Assembly (NCBI GenBank): GCA_027452215.1
Contig: DAIDGQ010000022.1
Span: forward strand, 122,955 to 186,954
Source: Granulicella sp.
Lineage (GTDB): Bacteria; Acidobacteriota; Terriglobia; Terriglobales; Acidobacteriaceae
DNA: 64,000 bases
Direction: 5' to 3'
Shown here: positions 20,255 to 29,343 of the stretch, piece after piece
Layout: each line of letters starts with the position of its first letter
How positions within the stretch are numbered: position 1 is the first letter of the stretch
The notes under the pieces: generated by a model
Databases searched by the model: none
Told to the model about the DNA's origin: nothing
What the model saw: only the letters and a program-made list of their open reading frames with translations
Program-made: the position numbers and the translations under genes

Positions 20255-21445
20255 CTAGATAAGTGGCGCCGTGATGACCGGTGTCGCTGCCTTGGGCCGC
20301 TTGTAGAAGGGCGTTGGCACGACCTGCGCCTTCACCATTTGGCCGCGAATCTCAACCGCGACCTCCGTTCCCAATTCAATGAACGCTACCGGCACGTACG
20401 CCAGCGCAATGTTCTTCTTCAGAAACGGTGCGGGGGAGCCGCTAGTGACCTCTCCGATGCGAGTCCCATCCAGCGAGAACACCGGATACCCATCGCGCCC
20501 AATCCCGCGCTCTACCATCTCCAGCCCGACCAGCCGCTTACTCGGGCCACCGTTGTTCTTGACCTCCAGCAGCGCCTCGCGACCGATAAAGTCGATAGCC
20601 CCTTCAGGCTCCCGTCCCAGCTTGCAATACCGTCCCAGGTTGGCTTCGAAGACGTTCAGGTTGTCGGAAATCTCGTGCCCATACAGCGCCATCGCCGACT
20701 CCAACCGGAGCGTATTCCTTGCCCCCAGCCCACAGGGCATGATGCCAAACTCCTCGCCCGCAGCCAGCACTTCCGCCCACACCCGCGCGCTGGTTGCTTC
20801 ATCCGACGGAACATAAATCTCAAACCCATCCTCGCCCGTATAGCCCGTCCGCGCGATCAACACGTTATACAGGCCGCAGACCTTGCCCCACGTAAACCAG
20901 TAGTTCTTGATCGGTGTAAGGTCAACGTCAGTGAGCTTCTGCAGCGTCGCCGCGGCCTTTGGTCCCTGGATCGCAATCTGCGTGTAGTAGTCGCTGACGT
21001 TGGTCACGTGCACGCCGCTCATGCTGCCCACGGCCTGCCGAACCCACTGCACGTCCTTCTCGCGAGTCCCCGCATTGATCACAAGCAGGTAGTCATTTTC
21101 GCTGAGCTTATGCAGAATCAGGTCGTCCACAAACGTTCCATTCGGATACAGCATCGCCGTATAGTGCGCCTGCCCAACCTGCAGCTTCGAAGCGTCGTTC
21201 ATCAGCAACTTCTGCACCGCTGCCAGCGAGTTCGGCCCACGTAATTGGATGTCGCCCATGTGCGACACATCAAAAATTCCGACCCCGGTTCGCACTACCA
21301 TATGCTCTTCGATCAGCCCGCGATACTGCACCGGCATGTCCCACCCGCCGAAGTCCACCATCTTCGCCTTGTGATCGCGATGGACGGAGTTCAGTGCAGT
21401 CCGGTGAAGTTGAGATGGGGCTAGAGTTGCAGTGCTGTCAGTCAT
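20255..21445 (-). CDS. gcvT: Aminomethyltransferase (glycine cleavage T protein)
   Basis: 396 residues. It transfers the methylene group from aminomethyl-lipoyl GcvH to tetrahydrofolate, releasing ammonia. Recognisable parts are MVDFGGWDMPVQY, the folate-binding VFDVSHMG-like segment (GIFDVSHMGDIQL) and GYTGEDGFEIYVP. The C-terminal beta-barrel domain ends near VKAQVVPTPFYKRP. It is the first gene of the operon; a perfect palindrome lies about 30 bases ahead of its start. Confidence 0.96.
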   Translation of the reverse strand: MTDSTATLAPSQLHRTALNSVHRDHKAKMVDFGGWDMPVQYRGLIEEHMVVRTGVGIFDVSHMGDIQLRGPNSLAAVQKLLMNDASKLQVGQAHYTAMLYPNGTFVDDLILHKLSENDYLLVINAGTREKDVQWVRQAVGSMSGVHVTNVSDYYTQIAIQGPKAAATLQKLTDVDLTPIKNYWFTWGKVCGLYNVLIARTGYTGEDGFEIYVPSDEATSARVWAEVLAAGEEFGIMPCGLGARNTLRLESAMALYGHEISDNLNVFEANLGRYCKLGREPEGAIDFIGREALLEVKNNGGPSKRLVGLEMVERGIGRDGYPVFSLDGTRIGEVTSGSPAPFLKKNIALAYVPVAFIELGTEVAVEIRGQMVKAQVVPTPFYKRPKAATPVITAPLI

Positions 21446-21475
21446 AGGAGTGTGCCTTCCTCGGCTACAGGGCAG

Positions 21476-21489
21476 GTGTTCGCGAACAC
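21476..21489. promoter_or_regulatory. Palindromic candidate operator upstream of gcvT
   Basis: GTGTTCGCGAACAC is a perfect 14-base palindrome located 31 bases before the gcvT start, in the promoter-proximal position of the glycine operon. I see no glycine riboswitch here. A repressor or activator site is the natural reading, but no regulator is identified. Confidence 0.4.
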
Positions 21490-21601
21490 TGCGGCCACCT
21501 CAAACGATACCAAACCGCAGCCTCCACGGCGAACCGGCAACTTTACGTCACTGTATTGAAGGCCTTGCCTTGCCTGCCATGCGCGAATGTCTTGCTGGGC
21601 G

Positions 21602-22075
21602 CTAGCGTCGCTCTCTCAGGTATGCACGCACAAAGTTGCTGACCGCAAAGTAAGCAAAGCCAACGAATGCTGCCAGTTGCAGATAGAAAATGGCCGCTGC
21701 GTGCGAGTGAATCGGCAGTCGAATGGCTCCTCGCTGCTTCCATAAACCCTGCGAAAGAAAGAGCGCGATCAGCATAAAGAATGAACCTGTAACCTGCAGC
21801 CACAACACGCTGGAAAATCGAGCTACGGGCGAGAGAACTGACCGTCCCAGCTTGCCGGCATGCTTCTGCGTCTGGGCAACCGTCCGCCGCGTCTCCACCA
21901 CGCGATCCACCACGCGCGAAACCGTTGGCTGCAATGTCGCCGGTCGGCTTGCAGGTCGCGACGGGCCCGCCGCCGACGGATTGGGCGAGCTCGCCGCGTC
22001 TGCCGCCTTCAGCAGCGACTTCGCCGCATGGCGGGCACCATACCCCAAAGCGCGACCAAACCGAACCCTGTCCAT
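21602..22075 (-). CDS. Hypothetical membrane protein
   Basis: 157 residues from ATG 22075. The N-terminal half is basic, serine/alanine/proline-rich and probably disordered, with a helical stretch (TVSRVVDRVVETRRTVAQTQ). Two membrane segments follow (VLWLQVTGSFFMLIALFLS and FYLQLAAFVGFAYFAVSNFV) separated by a short loop, and the tail is arginine-rich. No clear ribosome site is seen before this start. I do not recognise the family. Confidence 0.6.
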   Translation of the reverse strand: MDRVRFGRALGYGARHAAKSLLKAADAASSPNPSAAGPSRPASRPATLQPTVSRVVDRVVETRRTVAQTQKHAGKLGRSVLSPVARFSSVLWLQVTGSFFMLIALFLSQGLWKQRGAIRLPIHSHAAAIFYLQLAAFVGFAYFAVSNFVRAYLRERR

Positions 22076-22211
22076 AGTGAATCTAGTGTACTGTCCCGAG
22101 GTTGGTTTCCGCCCAAGCCCGCGCCGCCAGACCGCCAGACGCGGCACGCTTCTTTTGCATCCAAACACTTATCGCGAGTGTTGTGATAATGATGGAGACA
22201 AGGGGTCGTAG

Positions 22212-22355
22212 ATGAAGAAGCTGGTTTGGTTAGTCGGTGGGATGGCGGCAGCGACGGTAGGGTTTCTGGTCTGGGATGCAAAACGCGTTCAACCTGTCGA
22301 GGAGTTGGCGCACCGCCTGGAAGAAGCATGGGCAGACCACCATACGGTCGTCTAG
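22212..22355 (+). CDS. 47-residue single-pass membrane protein
   Basis: A short gene with a GGGG-type ribosome site (AAGGGGTCGTAG) before ATG. Residues 4-21 form one membrane helix (LVWLVGGMAAATVGFLVW). The remainder, from DAKRVQP, is a charged amphipathic helix (VEELAHRLEEAW). The coding pattern and ribosome site make it credible despite its length. The function is unknown; the layout resembles small membrane-tethered helix proteins. Confidence 0.6.
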   Translation: MKKLVWLVGGMAAATVGFLVWDAKRVQPVEELAHRLEEAWADHHTVV

Positions 22356-22489
22356 CGAGCTTCACCCTCTGGAAATCTTTCGCTTTTCCGGTTGATACAG
22401 GGCTTGGCTTCTACTACGGCATCGGCGTAGTCTTAGATTAGTCAACACCCGCAGCTGCCGTTCCCTCTGAAGTTCGCAGGGAATACCCA

Positions 22490-22924
22490 ATGCGTGGGAT
22501 GGGCATTCCAGCTAGCAGTGAATTCAAGGCTTTTCCAAAAGGCTTGTTTCCGAAGGACGGGGAGGTGGCATTGAATCAGCAGGTCAAAGACCTTATCCAG
22601 AAATTGGGCGAAGCGATCCACGAGTCGGTCAGCGAGTCTGATCAGATCTCCGGAGTTGTTCGCGAGATACGCGAACAGGGGTTCGACGTGTTGCTGATGC
22701 TCGAAGCGACCATTGGCCTCAATGAGGTTGAGGATGACACCGAGGAAGTGGATGTCGAGGAGGGAACCGAGGCCGAACCAGGCCCCTTCACCCGCCACGA
22801 CCTCACCTTCCTGAAGTCGCTCCGCATCACCACCGAGGAAGTCGAGGCCACCGATACCTCTTCTCCTCAGCTGCCAAAGCCGGCGCGTCAGGAATCTAAG
22901 CCTCAGGATCCACCGGACGCCTAG
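22490..22924 (+). CDS. Hypothetical acidic protein
   Basis: 144 residues with AGGGA seven bases before ATG. The N-terminal half is predicted helical (VKDLIQKLGEAIHESVSESD, IREQGFDVLLMLEATIGL); the second half is strongly acidic (EDDTEEVDVEEGTEAE) and ends in a proline-rich tail. No known domain is apparent. It lies 125 bases before glgC, without a clear functional link. Confidence 0.65.
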   Translation: MRGMGIPASSEFKAFPKGLFPKDGEVALNQQVKDLIQKLGEAIHESVSESDQISGVVREIREQGFDVLLMLEATIGLNEVEDDTEEVDVEEGTEAEPGPFTRHDLTFLKSLRITTEEVEATDTSSPQLPKPARQESKPQDPPDA

Positions 22925-23049
22925 TTTGCCGTCGATTTGCCAAGAATTTCTCGGCGCTGATACTCTCGGGCGTCGCTGGGTGGAGTATTCTGCATCCCAG
23001 CAGAGTGCATACGGCGGTACCGACTAGACCCGTTCGAGAAGGTGGAATC

Positions 23050-24300
23050 ATGAGAGATACGTTAGGTGTTTTGCTTGCCGGTGGTGCCGGGGAACGGCTC
23101 TTTCCGCTCACACGTGACCGCGCTAAGCCAGCAGTTCCGTTTGCCGGGCAGTACCGCATCATCGATATAACGCTCTCCAACTGCATCAACTCCGATCTCC
23201 GCCACGTCTACATTCTGACCCAGTACAAAGCGCTCTCTCTCAATCGCCACATCCGCGAGGGTTGGGGCCCCGTGGTCGCAAGTGAGCTTGGTGAGTTCAT
23301 CGAGATCCTGCCCCCCATGCAGAGAGTCTCCAAGAGTTGGTACCAGGGCACCGCCGACGCAGTCTTCCAGAACATTTATTCCATCGGGTCCGAGGAGCCT
23401 AAGTACGTCCTCATCCTCTCCGGCGATCACATCTACAAGATGAACTACGCGCTCATGAAGCAGCAGCACGTAGACTCCGGAGCCGACGTCACCCTCGCTA
23501 CGCTGCCCGTCACGCCTGACAAAGTCTCCGAATTCGGAGTCGTTGAGGTCGCAAAGAATGGCGAGGTGACCGGCTTTGTCGAGAAGCCCAAAGAGACCAG
23601 CATCCGATCCCCCTTCAATCCCGACATGGTCGATATCTCCATGGGCATCTACCTCTTCAATACCGACGTTCTCCTGCCCGAACTGGTCAAGGACTCCGAA
23701 GACCCCGACTCCAAGCACGACTTCGGCCACGACATTCTGCCCAAGCTCCTAGGCCGCTACAAGGTCAACGCCTACAACTTCGTTGACGAAAACAAGCAGC
23801 GAGCTCTCTACTGGCGCGACGTCGGTACGCTCGAAGCCTATTACGAGGCCAATATGGACATCGCCGCCGTCGCTCCCACGTTCAACCTCTACGACAAAGC
23901 GTGGCCCATGCGCTCGCGAGCCTACCAGTACCCGCCCGCCAAGTTCGTCTTCGGCGAGCCCGGCCGTACTGGCATGGGGATCAACTCCATCGTCAGCGCC
24001 GGCTGCATCGTCTCCGGATCGGTCCTCCGCAACTCGGTGCTCTCGCATGATGTGCGAGTGAACAGCTATGCAGACGTCGATTCCAGTGTCATCTTTGCGC
24101 ACGTAAACATCGGACGTCATTGCCGCATCCGCCACGCCATTGTCGACCGCGACTGCCATATCCCCGACGGCACGGTCATCGGCTATGACCCGGCAGAGGA
24201 TAAGAAAAATTACTTCGTCACGCCTACCGGCCTCACCGTCGTGACTCGCGACTACTCAGCGTATGAAAACCCCGTCTCCCCCGACTTCCTGCAAGGCTGA
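23050..24300 (+). CDS. glgC: Glucose-1-phosphate adenylyltransferase
   Basis: 416 residues. It makes ADP-glucose, the committed step of glycogen synthesis. The N-terminal nucleotidyltransferase domain has GVLLAGGAGERLFPLT, the glucose-1-phosphate site FVEKPKE and YWRDVGTLEAYYEANMD. A left-handed beta-helix follows (SGSVLRNSVLSHDVRV, HVNIGRHCRIRHAIVDRD). I start at ATG 23050 behind AAGGTGG. The stop is followed immediately by a heptad repeat and then a strong terminator, so this is the end of its transcript. Confidence 0.95.
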   Translation: MRDTLGVLLAGGAGERLFPLTRDRAKPAVPFAGQYRIIDITLSNCINSDLRHVYILTQYKALSLNRHIREGWGPVVASELGEFIEILPPMQRVSKSWYQGTADAVFQNIYSIGSEEPKYVLILSGDHIYKMNYALMKQQHVDSGADVTLATLPVTPDKVSEFGVVEVAKNGEVTGFVEKPKETSIRSPFNPDMVDISMGIYLFNTDVLLPELVKDSEDPDSKHDFGHDILPKLLGRYKVNAYNFVDENKQRALYWRDVGTLEAYYEANMDIAAVAPTFNLYDKAWPMRSRAYQYPPAKFVFGEPGRTGMGINSIVSAGCIVSGSVLRNSVLSHDVRVNSYADVDSSVIFAHVNIGRHCRIRHAIVDRDCHIPDGTVIGYDPAEDKKNYFVTPTGLTVVTRDYSAYENPVSPDFLQG

Positions 24301-24303
24301 GAA

Positions 24304-24343
24304 GCAGGGATTAGGGATCAGGGATTAGGGATTAGGGATTAGG
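24304..24343 (+). repeat. 3'-end heptad repeat, copy 1
   Basis: A run of AGGGATT-type units begins four bases after the glgC stop and precedes the terminator hairpin. Related runs occur at the 3' ends of hisF, the DUF721 gene and gatA, always in the same sense relative to the upstream gene. Confidence 0.8.
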
Positions 24344-24350
24344 CAAATGC

Positions 24351-24377
24351 AAAGGCCGCCTCACCGAGGCGGCCTTT
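24351..24377 (+). terminator. glgC intrinsic terminator
   Basis: Perfect 12-bp stem (AAAGGCCGCCTC with GAGGCGGCCTTT) with a three-base loop, ending in TTT. It lies between the convergent glgC and outer-membrane protein genes. Confidence 0.85.
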
Positions 24378-24401
24378 GTAACTGATCCTTGTTCCCTGCG
24401 C

Positions 24402-25223
24402 CTACCTCTTGCCTATTCTGTACACGACGCCCATGGAGATCGCAAAGTACTCGCGTACCTCGGTACCAAGGTGTTCAAAGACCAGGTCTGGCTGCAGGCG
24501 AATCGCCAGCTTCGCGCTCTCATTGAAGTCGATGCTGCCGCCCACCACACCATACGGCCCGATGTGGTTGCAGTACAGGCCCAAATTACCCTGCTGCCCT
24601 AAACCTTGATCAGCCGCACAGGCACTCACTGGGCTGCCCCCTGGATAGTGGTTCACCGCATAGGTGTAGTCGCCGTACACTCCACCTCCAAGTACATGAA
24701 AGTCGACCGCAGCATAGCGGTTTTTCGGTCCACGATACTGAATTCCGCCCATGCCGATCGTCTGCATGACCAGCACGCGGTTATAGAACGGGCTGATGAC
24801 CGGAGTCGTTCCGGCCCCAAAGCGGGCATCCGCCGCCACGCCCAGGTGGCGCGTCAGCCAATACGTTCCCATCGCCTCGCCGCCGCCCATGTTGAAGCGT
24901 ACCGGAGTATTCTGCCCCGCCTGGTCGTTCATGAACAGCAAGCCCCCGTAGACCTCCCAGCGGTTGTCATACTTCGGGCCGGTGTAGGGAGCCAGCGCCG
25001 CCGCTGTGGCCGGGGAGACCGCAACCGTCCCGGGAGCCGCCACCGGCTTCTTTGTCTGGCTGCTCGACTGCGAGTCGCTAGCCGCCGGATCGGGAGTTTG
25101 TGCGTTTGCGGACGGTGTTCCAGCGGAGATAGCGATCGCCAAGCCCAGAAACAGGCTAAAGGTCGTCGCGCAGGCCACCGTACGGGTGGCAGAGTGTAGG
25201 GTCTTCTTGATCGGTTGCAGCAT
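24402..25223 (-). CDS. Secreted outer-membrane beta-barrel protein
   Basis: 273 residues from ATG 25223. A signal peptide ends near PSANAQ (about residue 40), followed by a Ser/Gln/Pro-rich linker. A region of alternating hydrophobic strands starts at WEVYGGLLFMN and ends in YFAISMGVVYRIGKR, which fits a small OmpA/OmpW-like barrel. Two Cys (ACAADQ and YCNHIG) may form a disulphide. GAGGA is only two bases before this ATG; a TTG seven codons upstream is the alternative start. Confidence 0.7.
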   Translation of the reverse strand: MLQPIKKTLHSATRTVACATTFSLFLGLAIAISAGTPSANAQTPDPAASDSQSSSQTKKPVAAPGTVAVSPATAAALAPYTGPKYDNRWEVYGGLLFMNDQAGQNTPVRFNMGGGEAMGTYWLTRHLGVAADARFGAGTTPVISPFYNRVLVMQTIGMGGIQYRGPKNRYAAVDFHVLGGGVYGDYTYAVNHYPGGSPVSACAADQGLGQQGNLGLYCNHIGPYGVVGGSIDFNESAKLAIRLQPDLVFEHLGTEVREYFAISMGVVYRIGKR

Positions 25224-25498
25224 CTTCCTCGTTTGCGGGCTCAAGCGAGCGGCGCGGGTGAATCTGGTTTGCGCGCCATCGCGAGGCCTCGTCTAGAGGA
25301 TGTCGCGGAGCGTCTCTTCAAGGATATACCGGCAAACCCCTATGCCACCCCTTTGCAGCTCCTTTTGCATCCAAATCGCCGTCCGCAGCGTAATCTAACT
25401 GACTGCCTGGGTTCTACAACCGGACATGAATCGTGGATCGTGCGACAATGAATCGTCGCCGTCCGGCATACGTCACGGACGGCAGTAGGGAGATTTAT

Positions 25499-25732
25499 AT
25501 GGGCGAATTATTCCAACCGACGCACCTCATCATCCTCGCGGTGCTGCTCGTCATCCTATTCGGCGGCAAGAAGCTGCCTGAACTCGGCAAAGGCCTCGGT
25601 GAAGGCCTCCGCGGCTTTAAAGAGGGCATGAAGGGCATCAACGACGACGTCAAGGCTGACGTCAAACCCGCCGAGACGGCTCACGTTGTCACCCCCAAGC
25701 CTGACGAAGCGACCAAGCCCCCCGCCGCCTAA
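25499..25732 (+). CDS. tatA: Sec-independent translocase protein TatA
   Basis: 77 residues. One N-terminal membrane helix (HLIILAVLLVILFGGKKL) with the FGxxKLPxLG hinge leads into an amphipathic helix (GKGLGEGLRGFKEGMKG) and an acidic/proline tail, the TatA/E pattern. It builds the pore for twin-arginine export. GGAGA stands five bases before ATG 25499. No tatB or tatC is adjacent, so the rest of the system is elsewhere. The carboxylesterase at the left edge is a probable Tat substrate. Confidence 0.9.
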   Translation: MGELFQPTHLIILAVLLVILFGGKKLPELGKGLGEGLRGFKEGMKGINDDVKADVKPAETAHVVTPKPDEATKPPAA

Positions 25733-25748
25733 CGCATCTGCATCTCAC

Positions 25749-25790
25749 AAGAGCGACGCCCGCGCTACTCTGCGGCCGTCGCTCTTTTCT
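25749..25790 (+). terminator. tatA intrinsic terminator
   Basis: Ten-bp stem (AAGAGCGACG with CGTCGCTCTT) around an 18-base loop followed by TTTT, just after the tatA stop. Confidence 0.75.
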
Positions 25791-25822
25791 ATTTCAGATC
25801 CCCGGCACGAGGTCGTCCCCGC

Positions 25823-26683
25823 ATGAAATTCAAGTCGCCACATCTCATCCCTCCCCACACCAAGGTCCGCCTCTCGCACATCTCCACCACCAACCACGAC
25901 GGCATCGTCGACAAGGATGCAGCAGATGCTGTCGTCGCCAAACACCGCGAGCAGCTCGAGGCCCTCCAGGAGGTCTTCTACGCCTCCCAGAAGAAAGCCC
26001 TGCTCATCGTCCTTCAGGGCATGGACACCGCCGGCAAGGACGGCACCATCCGCCACATCTTCTCCGGCATCAACCCCCAGGGCTGCGACGTCTCGTCTTT
26101 CAAGGTCCCCACGCCCCTCGAAGCCCAGCACGAATTCCTGTGGCGCTGCCAGAAGCGAGTCCCCGCGCGCGGCATGATCGGCATCTTCAACCGCTCCCAC
26201 TATGAGGATCTCCTCTCCCCCTGGGTCCACGGCAAAATCGACGACAAGACCGTTCGCCGCCGCCTCAAGGACATCAATGCCTGGGAGCAGACCCTCACGG
26301 ACGAAAATGTCTTGATCCTCAAGTTCTATCTCCACATCTCGCGCGCCGAACAGACCGATCGCTTGCAGGCCCGCATCGACACCCCCGACAAGCGCTGGAA
26401 GCTCTCCCCCGCCGACTTCGCAGAGCGCCAGTTCTGGCCAAAGTACATGGAAGCCTACGAAGACATTCTGCGCCACACCAGCCACAAGCACGCGCCCTGG
26501 TTTGTCATCCCCTCCGACGCCAAGTGGTACCGCAACGTCGCCATCTCCGCGATCCTCGTCGAGGCCATGCGAGGCCTGAACCTCAAATATCCACCAGCCT
26601 CGTTCAATCCCTCTGGCATTGATCTCAAGGAGGAGTCGCCTTCGCAGGCGGCAAAGCAGGCCGCCAAACGTGCTGCAAAGTAG
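25823..26683 (+). CDS. Polyphosphate kinase 2 family protein
   Basis: 286 residues of the PPK2 family, which transfers phosphate between polyphosphate and nucleotides. Walker A GMDTAGKDG lies at residues 66-74, the lid region FNRSHYEDLL follows, and KFYLHISRAEQ and WFVIPSDAKWYRN are family signatures. Single-domain members of this length usually phosphorylate AMP or ADP/GDP; the subclass cannot be fixed by eye. The C-terminus is an Ala/Lys-rich tail (QAAKQAAKRAAK). Confidence 0.9.
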   Translation: MKFKSPHLIPPHTKVRLSHISTTNHDGIVDKDAADAVVAKHREQLEALQEVFYASQKKALLIVLQGMDTAGKDGTIRHIFSGINPQGCDVSSFKVPTPLEAQHEFLWRCQKRVPARGMIGIFNRSHYEDLLSPWVHGKIDDKTVRRRLKDINAWEQTLTDENVLILKFYLHISRAEQTDRLQARIDTPDKRWKLSPADFAERQFWPKYMEAYEDILRHTSHKHAPWFVIPSDAKWYRNVAISAILVEAMRGLNLKYPPASFNPSGIDLKEESPSQAAKQAAKRAAK

Positions 26684-26707
26684 GCAATCCCGCCTAACCG
26701 CTCCGTC

Positions 26708-27631
26708 TCATAACGTAATCATCACCACCGCCGCCAGTGCAGCGATCATCCCAGCCGCCTGCCGCCGGGTAGGCTGCTCTTTCAGATACCACGCCGCGAG
26801 CAGAATCGTCCCTGCCGGGTACAAACTCGCGACCACCGACGCCACATCCAGCCTGCCCAGCCGTGTCGCCACGAGGAAGAGCATGTTTCCCCCGGTATCA
26901 AGCAGCGCCACACCCGCCGCCCACCACAACACCGTCTTCCCAAACCATGGTCCCGTATGCCCGGCCTCTCGCGTTTGAGATGTGGGTTGAGGTTGCGACC
27001 GCGTCCCCGTTGAGCCCATGACCGCGAGGATCAGCAGGCACAGCGTGATGCTGCTCGCCCTCGCAATCGCCATCGGCATCACGAGTCCCAGCGGACTCGC
27101 CATCTTCAGCGCCACAAAATAAATCCCAAACGCCACGCCGGCAAAGATCGCGAGCGCCATCGTGCTGCTCGATTCCCCCACACTCTCCGGCGAATCGCCC
27201 GCCGCGATCAGCCAGATCGCACCTCCCGCCAGCACAAACCCCGCCAGACGCATCGCCCCCGGAGCCCCCTCCATCCAACTCGACACCACCGCTGGAATGG
27301 CTGCCGCCAGCAACCCGCTCACCGCCGCGGAAACCCCCATCCCGCCCCTGCTCAGCGCCATATAAAACGCCACCACGCCCAGAGATCCGGTCACACCCCC
27401 AGTCATCGCCCACAGTATCGGCACCCCATGCGGCAGCACGGCATGTTGTCCCCACAGCGTCGCCAGCAACAGGCTCAGGCTGATCGCATGCGCCAGGATG
27501 ACGAACCGGATTGCCCCGGGCACACGTCCCCCCGCGGCCTTTACCCCCATGCCGCCGGAAAAATCACCGCCGCCCCAGGAGGCGGCGGCAGCGAGCGCAA
27601 CCAGCGCGTTCTTGTGGATCTCAAACCCCAT
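26708..27631 (-). CDS. EamA/DMT-family permease
   Basis: 307 residues with about ten membrane helices in two similar halves, the drug/metabolite transporter layout. Visible cues are ALAAAASWGGGDFSGG at the start and repeated small-residue helices with SLYPAGTILLAAWYLKEQPT near the end. The transported compound is unknown. It starts three bases after the VWA gene stops, so the two form one transcript. Confidence 0.85.
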   Translation of the reverse strand: MGFEIHKNALVALAAAASWGGGDFSGGMGVKAAGGRVPGAIRFVILAHAISLSLLLATLWGQHAVLPHGVPILWAMTGGVTGSLGVVAFYMALSRGGMGVSAAVSGLLAAAIPAVVSSWMEGAPGAMRLAGFVLAGGAIWLIAAGDSPESVGESSSTMALAIFAGVAFGIYFVALKMASPLGLVMPMAIARASSITLCLLILAVMGSTGTRSQPQPTSQTREAGHTGPWFGKTVLWWAAGVALLDTGGNMLFLVATRLGRLDVASVVASLYPAGTILLAAWYLKEQPTRRQAAGMIAALAAVVMITL

Positions 27632-27634
27632 CGT

Positions 27635-28990
27635 CTACGGGGTAGCCGGTGCCGTCGCCGGTGCTGCTCTCCGCCGGTTATCGGCAGCCGACGGATAGTA
27701 GCCGTCCTTGCAGGTGATCGTCAGCCCAGGCTTCATCACCCGGACCTCGGTGTGACGATAGGTCTCGTTATACGGAGACTCATGCGTGTAATAGCCCACT
27801 GTGTACTGCGCACGAACCTCGTCGGTTATCCGCGCGAAGCTCTCCTCGATACCCTTAGGCCGGAACTCCGGATCGGTCTGCCCTCCGGTCTCCGCGGTGT
27901 ACTTCGGAAGCACATCATCGCGCATCGTCAACGGCAGATGGATCCGGTCAAGAAAACCGAGGCCCGGTATCGCCGCATCGCCCACCAGCGTCGCCCATAC
28001 AGTCACGTTGTTAGTCAGCAGATACTTGATGACCTCCTTCTGACTCGCCTTGCTGCCATACTCTTTGCCATCTGAGATCACATACACAATGCGCCGCCGG
28101 TCAGGACTAGCCTTAGCCGCCTCCTGCGCCGCCATCAAAATCGCATCGTTCAGCGTATGAAACTCACGAGGAACGGTGAACGACATATTGCCTGCGGAGT
28201 GTCCGGGATCGATAACCCCGTCGACGGGCTCATTATTGATCACCGAACCATGAGACAGCGGCCCAGTCATCCCCATCAATGGATCCCGCCCAACGCCCTT
28301 CGACCTCTCCAGCACCGCGCCCAGACGAGCACTCTGCGCGGCCGTGAAGCCTGTCTGTTTGGTTACGCCATTGTTATACGTGAACACCGCGACCTCGTCG
28401 TAGGGAGTAAATGCTCCCTGCAACGCGCTCAGTGAAGCATTGATCTTCTCCATCGTGTCGTGCGTCACGCTCTGGTCGATCACCAGGGCTACGGACAACG
28501 GAAACGGATCCGCCGTGAACAGTCTCAACTGCTGACGTAAACCATTTTCATAGACCCGCACATCCCGCCATGTAATCCCCGGAACCAGGCGGCCCTTCGA
28601 GTCCTTTACCGTAAACGGAATCTGGTGGAACTGCACATTGACCGACAGCCTGTTCGCCGCACTCGCGGTCGATTCCGGAGGCGGTCCCTGATCTTCCTGT
28701 GCTGCTTGCGGAGTAGCCGCTGGAGCCGCGGGTAGCGCACCACCCGGCGTCACTCCGCCATTCCCGCTCTTCGCCTCATCGGTCACCGCAGGGGCCGAGG
28801 GCAGCGCCGGAGACACCGGCCGTATTGACTTCAAATTCGGAAGCGTCTGCGGAACAGGTGCATCTGGCACGTTCTGCTGCGTCGACTGCGCATCCGTCGC
28901 CGACGCAGTCTGCCCGCTCACCTGACTACCTGCCGCAGCCAGTGCCAGCACCAATCCACCCACCCACATCGTTTGCTTTCCCAACTTCAT
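27635..28990 (-). CDS. Secreted VWA-domain protein (VWFA-related family)
   Basis: 451 residues with a signal peptide (LVLALAAAGSQVSGQ) and a proline/alanine-rich region (about 30-115). The acidobacterial VWFA-related domain follows: NVQFHQIPFTVKDSKGRLV, then the metal-ion-dependent site DQSVT, and a late RAQYTVGYYTHESPYNETYR. Such proteins are thought to bind partners in the periplasm or on the surface; no function is established. GAGGA precedes ATG by six bases. It is divergent from a second member of the family. Confidence 0.85.
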   Translation of the reverse strand: MKLGKQTMWVGGLVLALAAAGSQVSGQTASATDAQSTQQNVPDAPVPQTLPNLKSIRPVSPALPSAPAVTDEAKSGNGGVTPGGALPAAPAATPQAAQEDQGPPPESTASAANRLSVNVQFHQIPFTVKDSKGRLVPGITWRDVRVYENGLRQQLRLFTADPFPLSVALVIDQSVTHDTMEKINASLSALQGAFTPYDEVAVFTYNNGVTKQTGFTAAQSARLGAVLERSKGVGRDPLMGMTGPLSHGSVINNEPVDGVIDPGHSAGNMSFTVPREFHTLNDAILMAAQEAAKASPDRRRIVYVISDGKEYGSKASQKEVIKYLLTNNVTVWATLVGDAAIPGLGFLDRIHLPLTMRDDVLPKYTAETGGQTDPEFRPKGIEESFARITDEVRAQYTVGYYTHESPYNETYRHTEVRVMKPGLTITCKDGYYPSAADNRRRAAPATAPATP

Positions 28991-29337
28991 CCCTCATCCT
29001 CTTTCGCGAGCATCGGGCAGCACCGCCTCTGGACCTGCAGCAAAGGGTTCTTAGTCATTCGCTAAACCAACTGCTTCACTATCCAGCCGCGGTGCGCCTA
29101 AAACGCATCCTCTAGAGACTACCAGTGCGGAGCCGCCCCCGCACCACTCTTCGACTTCGGCGCTGCCGGAGGTTACCCTCCTCATCACTCAGACGCGTAA
29201 CCCACCCACTTCGTTGCGCCCTCCCTCGGGGGCACTTCGCTCACTTGACGACGCTCCTCAGCTCCGTCCTAAGCCTCTCCAGGAAAATAAAGCCATACCC
29301 TTACTGTCGCCAAAATGCCATTCGATAACGTCTAATA
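28991..29337. other. Shared promoter region of two divergent VWA genes
   Basis: About 347 bases between the two VWA starts. It must contain both promoters, but I cannot assign confident -35/-10 boxes. Part of it is AT-rich (near 29290-29337). No repeats or RNA genes are seen. Confidence 0.4.
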
Positions 29338-29343
29338 GTGCGT

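Noticed and set aside
21446..21601. Glycine riboswitch upstream of gcvT
   Set aside because: I could not find the conserved core motifs of the aptamer on the minus strand.
24304..24343. CRISPR array or telomere-like sequence
   Set aside because: Units are seven bases long without unique spacers, and similar runs occur at scattered gene ends inside the chromosome.
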